A stretch of 64,000 nucleotides of DNA from Cryobacterium sp. GrIS_2_6 (GTDB lineage Bacteria; Actinomycetota; Actinomycetes; Actinomycetales; Microbacteriaceae), in contig NZ_JAXCHP010000001.1 of NCBI RefSeq assembly GCF_035984545.1, forward strand, positions 992,001-1,056,000. The letters are read 5' to 3'. Below, in pieces: positions 35,956 to 44,897 of this stretch (position 1 is the first letter of the stretch; each line of letters starts with the position of its first letter). The notes under the pieces are model-generated. The model was given only the letters and a program-made list of their open reading frames with translations, had not been told where the DNA came from and searched no databases. The position numbers were made by a program, and so were the translations under genes.

Positions 35956-37204
35956 GCACACCGCCGCGACTCATGCCGCCGACCGCGAGCCCGTCATTCT
36001 CTGGGGCCGTCGCACGGCCTTCGGGCGAAGCGGCGGAGCCCTGTCCCTGATCACCGCCGACCGGCTGCTCGCCCCCGTGCTCTCCGCGGTCGTCGCCGAC
36101 CTCGGCCTCGATCCCGCGCACATCGACGACGTGATCATCGGGAACGCCACGGGCGGCGGCGGGAACCTCGCCCGCCTCGCGCTGCTCGAGGCCGGATTCC
36201 CGGTGAGCGTGCCGGGCCTGACCGTCGACCGGCAGTGCGGGTCCGGGCTGGAGGCGATCGTGCTCGCCTGCCGCCTCGTCGCCGCGGGCGCCGGCAACCT
36301 CTACCTGGCCGGCGGCGTCGAGAGCTGCAGCACCGCGCCCCTCCGCGCGCACCGCGTGAGTTCGGCGCCGGGGGAGCCGGACTTCTTCGATCGCGTCCGG
36401 TTCGCGCCGGATTCGGTCGGCGACCCCGACATGGGCGTCGCCGCCGAGAACGTGGCCGCGCACTTCGGAATCGGCAGGGAACGCCAGGACGCCTTCGCCG
36501 CCCGCAGCCACCGTCTCGCCGTCGCCGCCACGGGTGCGGGAGCGTTCGAGGCAGAGATCGTCGGGATCGCCGGCATCGACGGGATGGGCGCACGCGTCAT
36601 GGCCGACGAAGGTCCCCGCCCGAAGCTCGACGCTGCCCTGCTCCGCCGCTTCCCAGCGGCCTTCCGCCCGGGCGGAACGGTCACGGCAGGCAATTCCTGC
36701 GCAGACGCCGACGGCGCCGTTGTCGTGCTCGTCACGAGCAGGGCCCGCGCGAGGGACCTCCTGGCGAGCGGCGCAATCCAGACCGGCACGGGCAGCCCCG
36801 GCTTCCTCACCTTCGTCGACGCCGTCCCGGCCGGAACCGACCCGAACCTGCTCGGTGCCGGCGGCGGCGAGGCAGGCAGGTCCCTGCTCGCGCGCACGGG
36901 CGTCCCTGCCGAGGCCCTCGCTCGCGTCGAGATCGTCGAAGCCTTCGCAGCCCAGGTGCTCGCCTCCCTCGACCTGATCGACGTGCCGGAGGACAGAGCC
37001 AACCGGCAGGGCGGCGCGCTCGCCCTCGGGCACCCATTCGGCGCATCCGGTGCCCTGATCGTGCTGCGGCTTCTGGCACAGTCCCGCGCCGACGGTGTCG
37101 AGGGGGCGGATGCCCCGAAGGGGGCGCACGCCCTCGCCATGGTCAGCATCGCCGGCGGTCTCGGGCTCGCGGCGCTCTTCCGCTGGGAGGGCGCGCCCGG
37201 CTGA
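35936..37204 (+). CDS. Thiolase family protein with altered active site
   Basis: This 422-residue thiolase-fold protein has the nucleophilic Cys101 in DRQCGSGLEA and His366 in GHPFGASG. The second catalytic Cys of the usual C-x-GGG motif is Ser404 (SIAGGLG), and the Asn of the NEAF motif is Val334 (VEAF). It can probably still take an acyl group on Cys101, but normal Claisen/thiolysis chemistry is in doubt. The GTG at 35936 has AAGGAGA before it and overlaps the ligase end, so the two are translationally coupled and probably share a pathway. Confidence 0.84.
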   Translation: MSSASTEHTAATHAADREPVILWGRRTAFGRSGGALSLITADRLLAPVLSAVVADLGLDPAHIDDVIIGNATGGGGNLARLALLEAGFPVSVPGLTVDRQCGSGLEAIVLACRLVAAGAGNLYLAGGVESCSTAPLRAHRVSSAPGEPDFFDRVRFAPDSVGDPDMGVAAENVAAHFGIGRERQDAFAARSHRLAVAATGAGAFEAEIVGIAGIDGMGARVMADEGPRPKLDAALLRRFPAAFRPGGTVTAGNSCADADGAVVVLVTSRARARDLLASGAIQTGTGSPGFLTFVDAVPAGTDPNLLGAGGGEAGRSLLARTGVPAEALARVEIVEAFAAQVLASLDLIDVPEDRANRQGGALALGHPFGASGALIVLRLLAQSRADGVEGADAPKGAHALAMVSIAGGLGLAALFRWEGAPG

Positions 37205-37288
37205 GGGTTCGTTCGTCTGAGGGCTCTTCCGCTGGGCGACAGGGCAGGCCAGTATGAAGCTGCAGACGCAGGGGCGACGGGAGGACAC

Positions 37289-37852
37289 ATGGCCAGGCTG
37301 ATCTACTCGGGCATCACGTCGCTCGACGGGTACACAGCGGATGCCGCCGGTGACTTCGACTGGGCGACGCCCGACGAGGAGGTGCACGCCTTCATCAACG
37401 CCCTCGAACGCAAGATCGGCACCTACCTGTACGGACGCAGGATGTACGAGACGATGGCGTTCTGGGAGACCGCGAGAGAACTCGTCGATCCGCCCGACGT
37501 GGTGCGGGAGTACACCGATATCTGGCAGGCCGCCGAAAAGGTCGTCTACTCGCACAACCTCGCGGCGGTCACGACGACGCGGACGCGCATCGAGCGCTCC
37601 TTCGACGCCGCCGAGGTACGCAGCCTCGTCGCGGACAGCAAGCTGAGCGTGTCCATCGGCGGTCCGGGGCTCGCCGCGCACGCGCTCACGGCGGGCGTTG
37701 TCGATGAGATCCACCGTTTCGTGACGCCGATCATCGTCGGCGGCGGCACCCGGTTCCTGCCGGAGCACCTGAGAATGCCGCTTGAGCTCCGGGGTGAACG
37801 ACGGTTCCGAAACGGAATGGTGTACCTGCGGTATGTCGTGCCGCAGGCCTGA
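37289..37852 (+). CDS. Dihydrofolate reductase/RibD C-terminal domain family protein
   Basis: This 187-residue protein is of the RibD_C/DHFR-like family. The N-terminal strand is LIYSGITSLDGYTAD, followed by YGRRMYETM near residue 49, the NADPH-binding SIGGPGLAAHAL near 131 and TPIIVGGGTRFLP. It is probably an NADPH-dependent reductase of a pterin- or flavin-precursor-like substrate; most such stand-alone proteins are uncharacterised. The start is ATG at 37289, 84 bases after the thiolase, possibly the last gene of that unit. Confidence 0.85.
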   Translation: MARLIYSGITSLDGYTADAAGDFDWATPDEEVHAFINALERKIGTYLYGRRMYETMAFWETARELVDPPDVVREYTDIWQAAEKVVYSHNLAAVTTTRTRIERSFDAAEVRSLVADSKLSVSIGGPGLAAHALTAGVVDEIHRFVTPIIVGGGTRFLPEHLRMPLELRGERRFRNGMVYLRYVVPQA

Positions 37853-37860
37853 TCCGCGGG

Positions 37861-37887
37861 CCCGGCGGCCCGGCCCCTGCCGCCGGG
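37861..37887. terminator. Bidirectional hairpin between convergent genes
   Basis: A 9-bp perfect inverted repeat (CCCGGCGGC at 37861-37869, GCCGCCGGG at 37879-37887) lies between the reductase stop (37852) and the minus-strand stop at 37920. There is no U-run. Confidence 0.45.
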
Positions 37888-37919
37888 ATCCGGGGGCAGG
37901 CGACCGGTCGTGACCCGGT

Positions 37920-38189
37920 CTAGATCCAGTCCTCGTCGTCCTCGACCTCGATCGAGGGCTGCGTAATCGTTGCGCTGTCGTCGACCGCGTTGTAGCGGAT
38001 GACGGTGCCGTCATCGAGCTCGATCACCGGCTTGGCCTCGAGCCAGGTCAGCGTCCAACGCCACGAATCCGTGCCGTCCTTCGGGGCGACCGTGAGGTCC
38101 CGCTCGACAGTGCTGACCGCGAGGAGGACGACCTCGGGCAGCCCGGACGGCGCCGTGCCGCCGAACGACCAGCGGGTTCCCACCTGCAT
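37920..38189 (-). CDS. Small protein of unknown function, distal gene of the valS unit
   Basis: This is an 89-residue acidic protein that I do not recognise. It is predicted to be mostly beta strand, with Trp-rich WRWTLTWLEAKP in the middle and an acidic tail (EVEDDEDWI). It has no signal peptide or membrane segment and no metal motif. The ATG at 38189 lies 5 bases after the stop of the acetyltransferase gene, so it is translated as the third gene after valS. The frame has normal GC-rich codon use and a credible start, so it is probably a real gene. Confidence 0.7.
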   Translation of the reverse strand: MQVGTRWSFGGTAPSGLPEVVLLAVSTVERDLTVAPKDGTDSWRWTLTWLEAKPVIELDDGTVIRYNAVDDSATITQPSIEVEDDEDWI

Positions 38190-38194
38190 CGGGC

Positions 38195-38641
38195 TCAGAG
38201 CTCGATCTCGTAGGTGACCCAGTCGGTGCGGGTGCCGACGTCGTCGTAGAGACGCTGGGCGGTCTCGTTGTCCGCGGCGGTGATCGACTGCACGGTCGTG
38301 AGCTTTCGCGTGGCCGCGTAGTCCTTGGCGAACTCGATGAGCGAACGGCCGACGCCGCCTGTACGGTGCTCCGGCACGACGAACAGGTCGTCGATGAAGA
38401 GACCGCGGGTGGCGCTGAGCGTGTTCGGCACCTCCCGGTAGTGCGCGAAGCCCACGAAGTCGCCGTCGTCACTGACTGCGACCGCGCCGTTCAGCACGTG
38501 GTTCCCATCGATGATCCAGCTCCAGACGCGGAGGGCCTTCTCATCGGTCAGTTCGCTCTTGTAGAACTCGCTGTAGCCCTCGAAGAGGCCCAGCCAGGCG
38601 AAAAAGTCCTTGTCGCCCAATGCTCGTACGTGAATAGCCAT
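38195..38641 (-). CDS. GNAT family N-acetyltransferase
   Basis: This 148-residue single-domain GNAT has the acetyl-CoA pyrophosphate loop HRTGGVGRSLIEFA at about residue 92 and a C-terminal NETAQRLYDDVG strand-helix, typical of family members acting on polyamines or small amines; the FIDDLFVVPEHR strand resembles the spermidine/spermine-type. The substrate is unproven. The ATG at 38641 is preceded by AGGGAGAA, which overlaps the valS stop, so it is coupled to valS. Confidence 0.86.
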   Translation of the reverse strand: MAIHVRALGDKDFFAWLGLFEGYSEFYKSELTDEKALRVWSWIIDGNHVLNGAVAVSDDGDFVGFAHYREVPNTLSATRGLFIDDLFVVPEHRTGGVGRSLIEFAKDYAATRKLTTVQSITAADNETAQRLYDDVGTRTDWVTYEIEL

Positions 38642-38651
38642 CTGGTTCTCC

Positions 38652-41234
38652 CTAACTCTCCGACACCGTGGCGAGCACGATTTCCGTGACTGCCAGGTCG
38701 CCGCCTTCGACAAAAACCAATTCCGAGATCCGGCCGACCGCCTGCAGATCAGCGGCAGCCTGCGCGAGCAGGGCAACCTCTGCAGCCGTACCGCTAATTA
38801 CAGCAGATGCGACGTCGGTTTTCTGGGACGCTTTCGCATCCGTCTTTCCGCGCCGGATGCCGGTGAGCGCGCGGCTGGACAGCTCGAGCAGTGCGGGGTT
38901 CCCCCCTGAACCTGCGGCGAGGTCTGCCGCGACGGGCCAGGCGGCCCGGTGCACGGACCCCTCGTTGGACCAGGACCACGCCTCTTCGGTCGCGAAGGGC
39001 ACGAACGGGGCGAACAGACGGAGCAGGGTCGACAGTGCGGTGCGGAGCGCCGCGACGGCCGAGGCCTGCCCGGCGCCGGCTTCGCCGTACGCGCGTTCCT
39101 TGACGAGCTCGAGGTAGTCATCGCAGAACGTCCAGAAGAAGCTCTCGGTGACCTCGAGGGCGCGGGCGTGGTCGTAGCTGTCGAACGCGGTCGTCGCCTG
39201 GGTGACGACACTCGTGAGGCGGGCGATCATGCTGCGGTCGAGGGGCTCGGTGATCGCGGCGTCCGCTGCCCCGTCGAAGCCGAGGATGAACTTCGACGCG
39301 TTCAGGATCTTGATCGCGAGGCGACGGCCGATCTTGATCTGCGTCGGATTCTTGGGGTCGAAGGCCGCGTCGGTGCCGAGGCGCGAGGAGGCGGCCCAGT
39401 AGCGCACGGCATCCGAACCGTGCTGCACGAGCATGTCGGCGGGGGTGACGACGTTGCCCTTGGACTTGGACATCTTCTTGCGGTCGGGGTCGACGATGAA
39501 CCCGGACAGGGCCGCGTGCTTCCACGGGGACCGGCCGTCCTCGAGTTCGGCGCGGAGCAGGGTGGAGAACAGCCAGGTGCGGATGATGTCCTGGCCTTGC
39601 GGGCGGAGCGAGTATGGGTAGACGAGATCGAAGAGCTGTGGGTCGCGCTCCCAGCCGCCGGCGAGCTGCGGGGTGAGCGAGGACGTCGCCCAGGTGTCCA
39701 TCACGTCGACCTCGCCGACGAAACCGCCGGCCTGTCCGCGCTGGGTGCTTGCGTACCCCGGCGCGGTGTCGGACGAGGGGTCGACCGGGAGCTGGTCGCG
39801 GGTGGCGACGATCGGCTGGTCGAAGACCGGGTTCGCGTCGGCATCCAGCGGGTACCAGACCGGAAGCGGAACTCCGAAGAAGCGCTGGCGTGAGACGAGC
39901 CAGTCGCCGGTGAGGCCGTTGACCCAGTTGTCGTAGCGGACCTTCATGAATTCGGGGTGCCACTGCAGGTCGGCGCCGTGCGAGAGCAGGCGGGCCCGGA
40001 GTGCCTCGTCGCGCGCTCCGTTACGGATGTACCACTGGCGGGTCGACACGATCTCGAGGGGCTTGTCGCCCTTCTCGAAGAACTTGACCGGATGCACGAT
40101 CGGCTTCGGTTCGCCGATCATGTCGCCGCTCGCCGTGAGGAGGGCGACGACGGCCTGCTTGGCCGAGAACACGGTCTTTCCGGCGAGCTCGGCGTACGCT
40201 GCGATTCCGGCTTCGCTCTCGATTGCCTCAGGCGCCTCGGCGATGATGCGGCCGTCGAAGCCCATGATCGCGCGGTTCGGCAGGTCGAGTTCCCGCCACC
40301 AGACCACGTCGGTCACGTCGCCGAAGGTACAGATCATCGCGATGCCGCTGCCCTTGTCCTTCTGCGCGAGGTGGTGGGCGAGGACGGGAACTTCGACGTC
40401 GAAGAGCGGGGTGCGCACGGTCGTGCCGAAGAGGTGCTTGTAGCGCTCGTCGTCCGGATGCGCGACGAGCGCCACGCAGGCCGGCAGCAGCTCGGGCCGG
40501 GTGGTCTCGATCTCGATCGTGGAACCGTCGGGCTTGCGGAAGGAGACCCGGTGGTACGCGGCGGGCATGTCCTTGTCCTCGAGCTCGGCCTGAGCGACGG
40601 CCGTGCGGAAGGTGACGTCCCAGAGGGTCGGCGCCATGGCCTGGTAGGCCTCGCCGCGGGCGACGTTGCCGAGGAAGGCGAGCTGGGAGGATGCGATCGA
40701 GTGCGAACCGATCGTGCGGTAGGTCTGGGTCCAGTCGACGCTCAGGCCGAGGTCGCGCCAGAGCGCTTCGAACTGCTTCTCGTCTTCGAGGGTGAGGCGT
40801 TCACAAAGTTCGATGAAGTTGCGGCGGCTGATCGGGATCTGGTCGGCGGCCTTGGTGCTCTTGCCGTCGCCGCCCTCGAAGGGCGCGGTGAAGTCGGGGG
40901 CGTACGGCAGCGACGGGTCGCAGCGCACGCCGTAGTAGTTCTGCACCCGGCGTTCCGTGGGCAGGCCGTTGTCGTCCCAGCCCATCGGGTAGAAAACGTC
41001 GCGGCCGCGCATCCGCTGGAAGCGGGCGACGACGTCGGTGTGCGTGTATGAGAACACGTGGCCGATGTGCAGCGAGCCGGACGCGGTCGGCGGGGGAGTG
41101 TCGATGGAGAAGATGTTCGCCCTGGTCGCGGAGTCGCGGTCGAAGCGGTACGTGCCCTCGGTGTCCCAGGTGCCGCCCCATTTGTTCTCGAGGCCCTCGA
41201 GGGCTGGCTTGTCCGGAACGTTCGGGATCGTCAT
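38652..41234 (-). CDS. valS: Valyl-tRNA synthetase
   Basis: This 860-residue class Ia aminoacyl-tRNA synthetase charges tRNA-Val. The HIGH motif is at residues 56-59 (LHIGH) and KMSKS at about 586 (KKMSKSKGN), with the CP1 editing domain between and a C-terminal anticodon-binding domain and short coiled-coil arm. ATG 41234 has CGGAGAACC before it; an in-frame ATG nine codons upstream lacks that. No T-box is seen upstream. Two small genes follow in the same direction within 10 bases of one another. Confidence 0.96.
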   Translation of the reverse strand: MTIPNVPDKPALEGLENKWGGTWDTEGTYRFDRDSATRANIFSIDTPPPTASGSLHIGHVFSYTHTDVVARFQRMRGRDVFYPMGWDDNGLPTERRVQNYYGVRCDPSLPYAPDFTAPFEGGDGKSTKAADQIPISRRNFIELCERLTLEDEKQFEALWRDLGLSVDWTQTYRTIGSHSIASSQLAFLGNVARGEAYQAMAPTLWDVTFRTAVAQAELEDKDMPAAYHRVSFRKPDGSTIEIETTRPELLPACVALVAHPDDERYKHLFGTTVRTPLFDVEVPVLAHHLAQKDKGSGIAMICTFGDVTDVVWWRELDLPNRAIMGFDGRIIAEAPEAIESEAGIAAYAELAGKTVFSAKQAVVALLTASGDMIGEPKPIVHPVKFFEKGDKPLEIVSTRQWYIRNGARDEALRARLLSHGADLQWHPEFMKVRYDNWVNGLTGDWLVSRQRFFGVPLPVWYPLDADANPVFDQPIVATRDQLPVDPSSDTAPGYASTQRGQAGGFVGEVDVMDTWATSSLTPQLAGGWERDPQLFDLVYPYSLRPQGQDIIRTWLFSTLLRAELEDGRSPWKHAALSGFIVDPDRKKMSKSKGNVVTPADMLVQHGSDAVRYWAASSRLGTDAAFDPKNPTQIKIGRRLAIKILNASKFILGFDGAADAAITEPLDRSMIARLTSVVTQATTAFDSYDHARALEVTESFFWTFCDDYLELVKERAYGEAGAGQASAVAALRTALSTLLRLFAPFVPFATEEAWSWSNEGSVHRAAWPVAADLAAGSGGNPALLELSSRALTGIRRGKTDAKASQKTDVASAVISGTAAEVALLAQAAADLQAVGRISELVFVEGGDLAVTEIVLATVSES

Positions 41235-41302
41235 GGTTCTCCGATTCACTGTCTGCGGCACCGTGTCTGCGGTGAGGTGCCTGAGTATTGGCCTTATCCA
41301 AC

Positions 41303-43003
41303 CTACCCGATGCCCCGTTCACCGGCGATTCGGGGGGTTCCGCGGGCGGGCAGGCGCGGCACGGCGTCGAGCAGGCGCCGGGTGTACGGATGCGCCGGCG
41401 CGGCGAAGACCTGCTCCGTCGGGCCGGTCTCGACGACCGATCCGTTCTCGATGACGACGATCCGGTCGCTGACGTGCTGCACGACGCCGAGGTCGTGCGA
41501 GATGAACACGAGACTCAGGCCGAGGTCGCGCTGCAGCTCGTCGAGGAGGTCGAGAACCTGGGCCTGCACGGTCATGTCGAGCGCGGACACCGGTTCGTCG
41601 CAGATCAGGACCTGCGGCCGGTTCGCGAGGGCGCGCGCGATGCCGACCCGCTGTCGTTGCCCGCCGGAGAGCTCGAGCGGGCGGCGGCCGAGCACGGCCG
41701 CGCCGAGCCCGACCCGGTCGAGGAGTTCGAGCGACCGGTCCGCGGAACCGGCGGCGTCGCGGAGGACGGCGCCGACGGTGAGCCGCGGGTCGAAGGAGGC
41801 CAGGGCGTCCTGGTAGACGGCGCCGAGCGCCGACCGCATCGGGCGGCGGGCGCGTTCAGTGATCCCGGTCCAGGCCTCGCCGAGCACCCGTACCTCGCCG
41901 GCGTCCGGGGACTCGAGCGCGAGCAGCAGCCGGGCCAGCGTGGTCTTGCCCGAACCGGACTCGCCGACGATGCCGAGCGTCGTGCCGCGGTCGAGAGTGA
42001 AGGAGACGTCGTTGACGGCGAGCAGCCGGCTCCGGTCGGGCATCCTGAAGCTCTTGACGAGCCCGGAAGCCTCGAGCACGACCCGGTCGGCGGCCGCGGG
42101 AAGGGCCTCGGGAACGGCCGCAGGAACGACGCCGGGTGCCGGCCGGTTCGGCCGGTCATGCGCCGAGAGCCGGACCCCGCGGGGCTGCCCGGCCGGGACC
42201 GCGGCGATCATCCGCCGGGTCTCGTCGTGCCGAGGGTCGTCGAGGAGCGCGCGGGCCGCGCCGGTCTCGACGATCCGGCCGTGGCTCATCACCGCGACGC
42301 GGTCGGCGATCCGGCTGACGACGGCGAGGTCGTGGCTGATCAGCACGAGGGCCGTCCCGGCGTGCAGCAGCTCCTCGAACAGGTCGAGGATCCTGGCCTG
42401 CACGGTCACGTCGAGGGCCGTCGTGGGCTCGTCGGCGATGAGCAGGGGCGGCCGCAGCGCCACGCCTGCGGCGATCAGGGCGCGTTGGCGCTGGCCGCCG
42501 GAGAGTTCACCGGAACGCTGGCCGGCCCGGAGCTCGCCGTCGGGAAGCCCGACCTCTGCGAGGAGCTCGAGCACCCGGCGCGCCCGGGCGGCCGCCGAGA
42601 GGTTCGTGTGCAGGCGCAGGGTGTCGCCGATCTCGCGCCCGATCGGTCGCAGCGGGTCGAGCGACACGAGCGCGTCCTGGAGCACGAGTCCCACGTCCCT
42701 GCCGCGCCTCCGCCGCCAGGCGTTCTCGGTCAGACCGAGCACGGATGTCCCGCCGAGGCTCAGCTCGTCGGCGTGCAGCCACGATCCGGTCCCGGCCAGG
42801 CCGAGCAGGCTGCGCGCCGTGAGGCTCTTCCCCGAACCGGATTCGCCGACGATCGCGAGGCATTTCCCGGGAGCGACCTCAAAGGACACGTCGTCGACGA
42901 GGGGATCCCGTCCGGGTGTGCTTCCGAAACCGACGCTCAGCCCGCGGACCAGCAGGGCCGGCGCGCCGGCCGCAGCGGCGGCATCCGCCCGCGCCCCCGT
43001 CAC
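41303..43003 (-). CDS. Oligopeptide-type ABC transporter, fused double ATPase (DppD-DppF like)
   Basis: This 566-residue protein has two complete ABC domains. The first has Walker A GESGSGKS near residue 55 and signature LSGGQRQR; the second has GESGSGKT near 338 and again LSGGQRQR, each with a DEP Walker B and a downstream switch His (ISHDL). The C-terminal [12 protein letters not shown] tail is typical of oligopeptide-transporter ATPases. It energises import by the adjacent permeases. The GTG at 43003 overlaps the permease stop (GTGA). The fusion of both ATPases in one chain is common in actinobacteria. Confidence 0.92.
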   Translation of the reverse strand: MTGARADAAAAAGAPALLVRGLSVGFGSTPGRDPLVDDVSFEVAPGKCLAIVGESGSGKSLTARSLLGLAGTGSWLHADELSLGGTSVLGLTENAWRRRRGRDVGLVLQDALVSLDPLRPIGREIGDTLRLHTNLSAAARARRVLELLAEVGLPDGELRAGQRSGELSGGQRQRALIAAGVALRPPLLIADEPTTALDVTVQARILDLFEELLHAGTALVLISHDLAVVSRIADRVAVMSHGRIVETGAARALLDDPRHDETRRMIAAVPAGQPRGVRLSAHDRPNRPAPGVVPAAVPEALPAAADRVVLEASGLVKSFRMPDRSRLLAVNDVSFTLDRGTTLGIVGESGSGKTTLARLLLALESPDAGEVRVLGEAWTGITERARRPMRSALGAVYQDALASFDPRLTVGAVLRDAAGSADRSLELLDRVGLGAAVLGRRPLELSGGQRQRVGIARALANRPQVLICDEPVSALDMTVQAQVLDLLDELQRDLGLSLVFISHDLGVVQHVSDRIVVIENGSVVETGPTEQVFAAPAHPYTRRLLDAVPRLPARGTPRIAGERGIG

Positions 43004-43896
43004 GCGTGCCTCAGCCGTCGTTCGATCGCGCGCCCGAGGACGGTCGCGGAGATCGCGGTGAGCACGACGAAGAGTCCGGGGAAGAAACTCATCCAGGCGG
43101 CGGTGCTCAGGTAGGTGCGCCCGGCCGAGAGCATCGCGCCCCATTCCGCGGCGGGCGGTTTGGCGCCGAGGCCGAGGTAGCTGAGCGCCGCCGCCCAGAT
43201 GATGGCCTGGCCGATGCCCAGGGTGCCGAGCACGAGGAGCGGCGCGAGCGTGTTCGGGAGGATGTGCCGCACGAGGATCCGGGTGCGGCTGCGACCGAGA
43301 ACGGTCGCGGCCTCGACGAAGGCAGAGGAGCGCACGGAAACGAGCTGGGCGCGGATGATGCGGGCGTAGCCGGGCGCGGTCGCGAGACCAACGGCGAGGG
43401 TCGCCGTCGCCGGGCCCGGCCCGAAGATCATGATGAACAGCAGGGCGAGCAACAGGCCGGGGAACGCGAACATGACCTCGAGCAGGCGGTTCACGGTGAA
43501 GTCCACGATCGAACCGAGCATGCCGGCGATCACCCCGAGCACGGCCCCGAGGCCGAGGCCGATCAGGGTCGCGGCCACGCCGATCTGGAGCGAGCCCCCG
43601 GTGCCGTGGCTGACCCGGGTGTAGACGTCGCGCCCGGATTCGTCCGTACCGAACCAGTGCGCCGACGAGGGGGCCTGGAACGCCGAGCGCGGGTCGATCG
43701 CGAGCGGGTCGCCTGGCGCCACGAGGCCGGGGGAGAAGGCGGCGACGAGCAGGAACAGCACAAAACCGGCGGCGAGGACCTCGGTGAGGCCGACCCGACC
43801 GCCGAACCGCGTGCCGAACCGCGTGCCGAAACCCCTTCCCGTCGGGCGCCGCGCCGCAGCCCCGGCGAGGCCGGCCTGGATCTCGAGGTCGCTCAT
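43000..43896 (-). CDS. ABC transporter permease (DppC/OppC-like)
   Basis: This 298-residue membrane protein has an N-terminal membrane segment near residue 40, the HWFGTDESGRDVYTR motif typical of DppC/OppC, and about five further helices with the EAA loop (EAATVLGRSRTRILVRHILPN). It forms the channel with the DppB-like partner. The start ATG at 43896 overlaps the partner's stop by four bases. Confidence 0.92.
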   Translation of the reverse strand: MSDLEIQAGLAGAAARRPTGRGFGTRFGTRFGGRVGLTEVLAAGFVLFLLVAAFSPGLVAPGDPLAIDPRSAFQAPSSAHWFGTDESGRDVYTRVSHGTGGSLQIGVAATLIGLGLGAVLGVIAGMLGSIVDFTVNRLLEVMFAFPGLLLALLFIMIFGPGPATATLAVGLATAPGYARIIRAQLVSVRSSAFVEAATVLGRSRTRILVRHILPNTLAPLLVLGTLGIGQAIIWAAALSYLGLGAKPPAAEWGAMLSAGRTYLSTAAWMSFFPGLFVVLTAISATVLGRAIERRLRHA

Positions 43897-44897
43897 GCGC
43901 GCCTCAGCCTCGGGTCGGCGATCCGCTGGGCGACATCGGTCAGAAGGGTCATCACGATGTATGCGGCGGCGACGACCAGCACGACGCCGATCACGACCGG
44001 CACGTCCCGCACCGTGACGGCGTTCAGCAAGGTGCGGCCGAGTCCCGGCCTGGCGAAGATCGTCTCGACGACGACGGCCCCGCTGATCAGCGACCCGAAC
44101 GCCCAGCCGGAGAGGCTGATCCCGGGCAGGCTCGCGTGCCGCAGCACGTGCACCCGGCGGATGCCGCCCTCACTTTCCCCCCTGGCCCGCGCGGAGACGA
44201 CGAACGGGGCTTCGAGCGCCGTCAGCATCGACTCCCGCATGACCTGGCCGAGGAAACCGGCGAGCGGGATGGCGAGGGTCAGCACGGGCAGCACGAGTCC
44301 GGCAGGGCCTGGGGTGCTGACCGGCGGCAGCACGCCGAGCCAGCTGCTGAACACCACGATGAGCGCGCTCGCGAGCCAGAAGTGCGGCAGGGCGGCCGCG
44401 CCGATCTCGAGGCCGGAACCGAGCATCCGCTCCCAGCGGCCTGCGCGGGTGGAGAGCAGGGCGAGGCCGATCGCGAACAGCCACGCGAGCAGCAGGGAGA
44501 GCGCGGCGAGAAGCAGGGTGCCGCCGAGCTGCCCGAGCAGGAGCGGCGCGACGGGGACGCGGAGCGCGTACGAACGGCCGAGGTCGCCCGTGACGAGGCG
44601 GCCGAGCTCGGCGACGTACTGCACGGGGAGCGGCTGGTCGAGGCCGTACTGGGCGCGCACCGCCGCGAGCGCCTCCGGCGAGGTCTGCGATCCCGGTCCG
44701 CCGAGCACGGCCTCCGCCGGGTCGCCGGGGACGAGCCGCATCGCGAAGAACGTGACGGTCGCGACGAGCCAGAGCACGAGGACGGCCCCGCCGAGCCGGG
44801 CCGTCGCTCGCAGCAGGGCTCGATGCGGCAGGGCGCGCCGCAATACGGCCGGCCGGGAGCGGCCGGCCGGGAGGGCTCCGGTTACCGGTTCAGCCAC
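43893..44897 (-). CDS. ABC transporter permease (DppB/OppB-like)
   Basis: This 334-residue membrane protein has a first helix near 30-50 (LVLWLVATVTFFAMRLVPGDPAE, the classic DppB/OppB N-terminus), a periplasmic LDQPLPVQY region and five more helices with an EAA-like loop. GTG 44897 is chosen because it is the only start before the conserved first helix; it overlaps the binding-protein gene by 16 bases. The upstream in-frame extension is the binding-protein gene read in another frame. Confidence 0.88.
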   Translation of the reverse strand: MAEPVTGALPAGRSRPAVLRRALPHRALLRATARLGGAVLVLWLVATVTFFAMRLVPGDPAEAVLGGPGSQTSPEALAAVRAQYGLDQPLPVQYVAELGRLVTGDLGRSYALRVPVAPLLLGQLGGTLLLAALSLLLAWLFAIGLALLSTRAGRWERMLGSGLEIGAAALPHFWLASALIVVFSSWLGVLPPVSTPGPAGLVLPVLTLAIPLAGFLGQVMRESMLTALEAPFVVSARARGESEGGIRRVHVLRHASLPGISLSGWAFGSLISGAVVVETIFARPGLGRTLLNAVTVRDVPVVIGVVLVVAAAYIVMTLLTDVAQRIADPRLRRA

